Shown here piece by piece: positions 5,503-5,542 of a DNA stretch of 5,542 nt. Location of the stretch: NCBI GenBank assembly GCA_913058195.1, contig CAJXPP010000158.1, positions 1 to 5,542 on the forward strand, in the 5' to 3' direction. Numbering within the stretch: position 1 is the stretch's first letter; every line of letters begins with the position of its first letter. The notes under the pieces are model-generated. The model was not told the origin of the DNA, ran no database searches, and was given only the letters and a program-made list of their open reading frames with translations. This DNA comes from an uncultured Gammaproteobacteria bacterium (GTDB lineage: Bacteria; Pseudomonadota; Gammaproteobacteria; Nitrosococcales; Methylophagaceae). Position numbers and translations under genes: made by a program.

Positions 5503-5542
5503 CTGTCTCTTATACACATCTGACGCTGACGACGATCTACTC
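5503..5542. other. Nextera (Tn5 transposase) adapter read-through, not genomic
   Basis: Positions 5503-5521 read CTGTCTCTTATACACATCT, the exact reverse complement of the 19-base synthetic mosaic end used in Nextera libraries. Positions 5522-5535 (GACGCTGACGACGA) match the i5-side arm GACGCTGCCGACGA with one mismatch, at 5529. The last seven bases, TCTACTC, occupy the index position and agree with the start of the reverse complement of index AGAGTAGA (N504/S504 as I recall it). This is an untrimmed adapter at a contig end. Any annotation past 5502 is an artefact. Confidence 0.98.

Noticed and set aside
5503..5521. A natural Tn5/IS50 end or a real transposon insertion in hisB
   Set aside because: The sequence is the synthetic mosaic end rather than a natural IS50 outer or inner end, and it continues into the Illumina i5 arm and index instead of transposon DNA.

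Overview
The window looks like a short, AT-rich assembled contig from a gammaproteobacterium. It carries ordinary chromosomal housekeeping genes, one anaerobic-regulation locus, and a sequencing-adapter tail. Evidence for Gammaproteobacteria is: DnaK, DnaJ and DapB proteins that align closely with their E. coli counterparts as I know them; the gene order dnaK-dnaJ-dapB, which is common in that class; an FNR/ANR regulator with the full set of cluster-binding cysteines; and an OmpW porin. The monofunctional type of HisB and the ANR-like recognition helix lean towards the Pseudomonas/Oceanospirillales side rather than the enterics, but this is only a lean and I cannot name a genus.

Layout. Positions 1-3434 (+ strand) hold the 3' two thirds of dnaK, complete dnaJ and complete dapB. 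Two hairpins lie between dnaK and dnaJ: one overlaps the dnaK stop codon, and the other is followed by a T-rich stretch and looks like a partial terminator. dnaJ and dapB are 34 bases apart and probably co-transcribed. A strong, nearly symmetrical terminator at 3498-3528 ends this block and also serves the convergent ompW.

Positions 3553-5185 (- strand) hold an fnr/anr-type oxygen-sensing regulator and, downstream on the same strand, ompW. Upstream of ompW is a near-consensus FNR box, TTGAT-CTAG-ATCAT, and a TATGAT -10 element. They are spaced so that the box centre falls at about -41.5, the classical class II activator position. The regulator therefore probably switches on its neighbour when oxygen is low.

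Positions 5287-5502 (+ strand) hold the first 72 codons of hisB, diverging from fnr. The genomic sequence stops at 5502. Positions 5503-5542 are Illumina Nextera adapter: the 19-base mosaic end, the i5 transposase arm with one mismatch, and seven bases that look like an index. The last six residues read in the hisB frame (LSLIHI) and the stop after them are artefacts.

I do not see a novel biological system here. The points most worth a second look are the adapter read-through, the FNR-box/ompW arrangement beside the fnr gene, the dnaK-dnaJ intergenic hairpins, and the absence of carAB after dapB. No gene-free stretch exceeds about 190 bases, and I see no tRNA, rRNA, CRISPR array, insertion sequence or attachment site.
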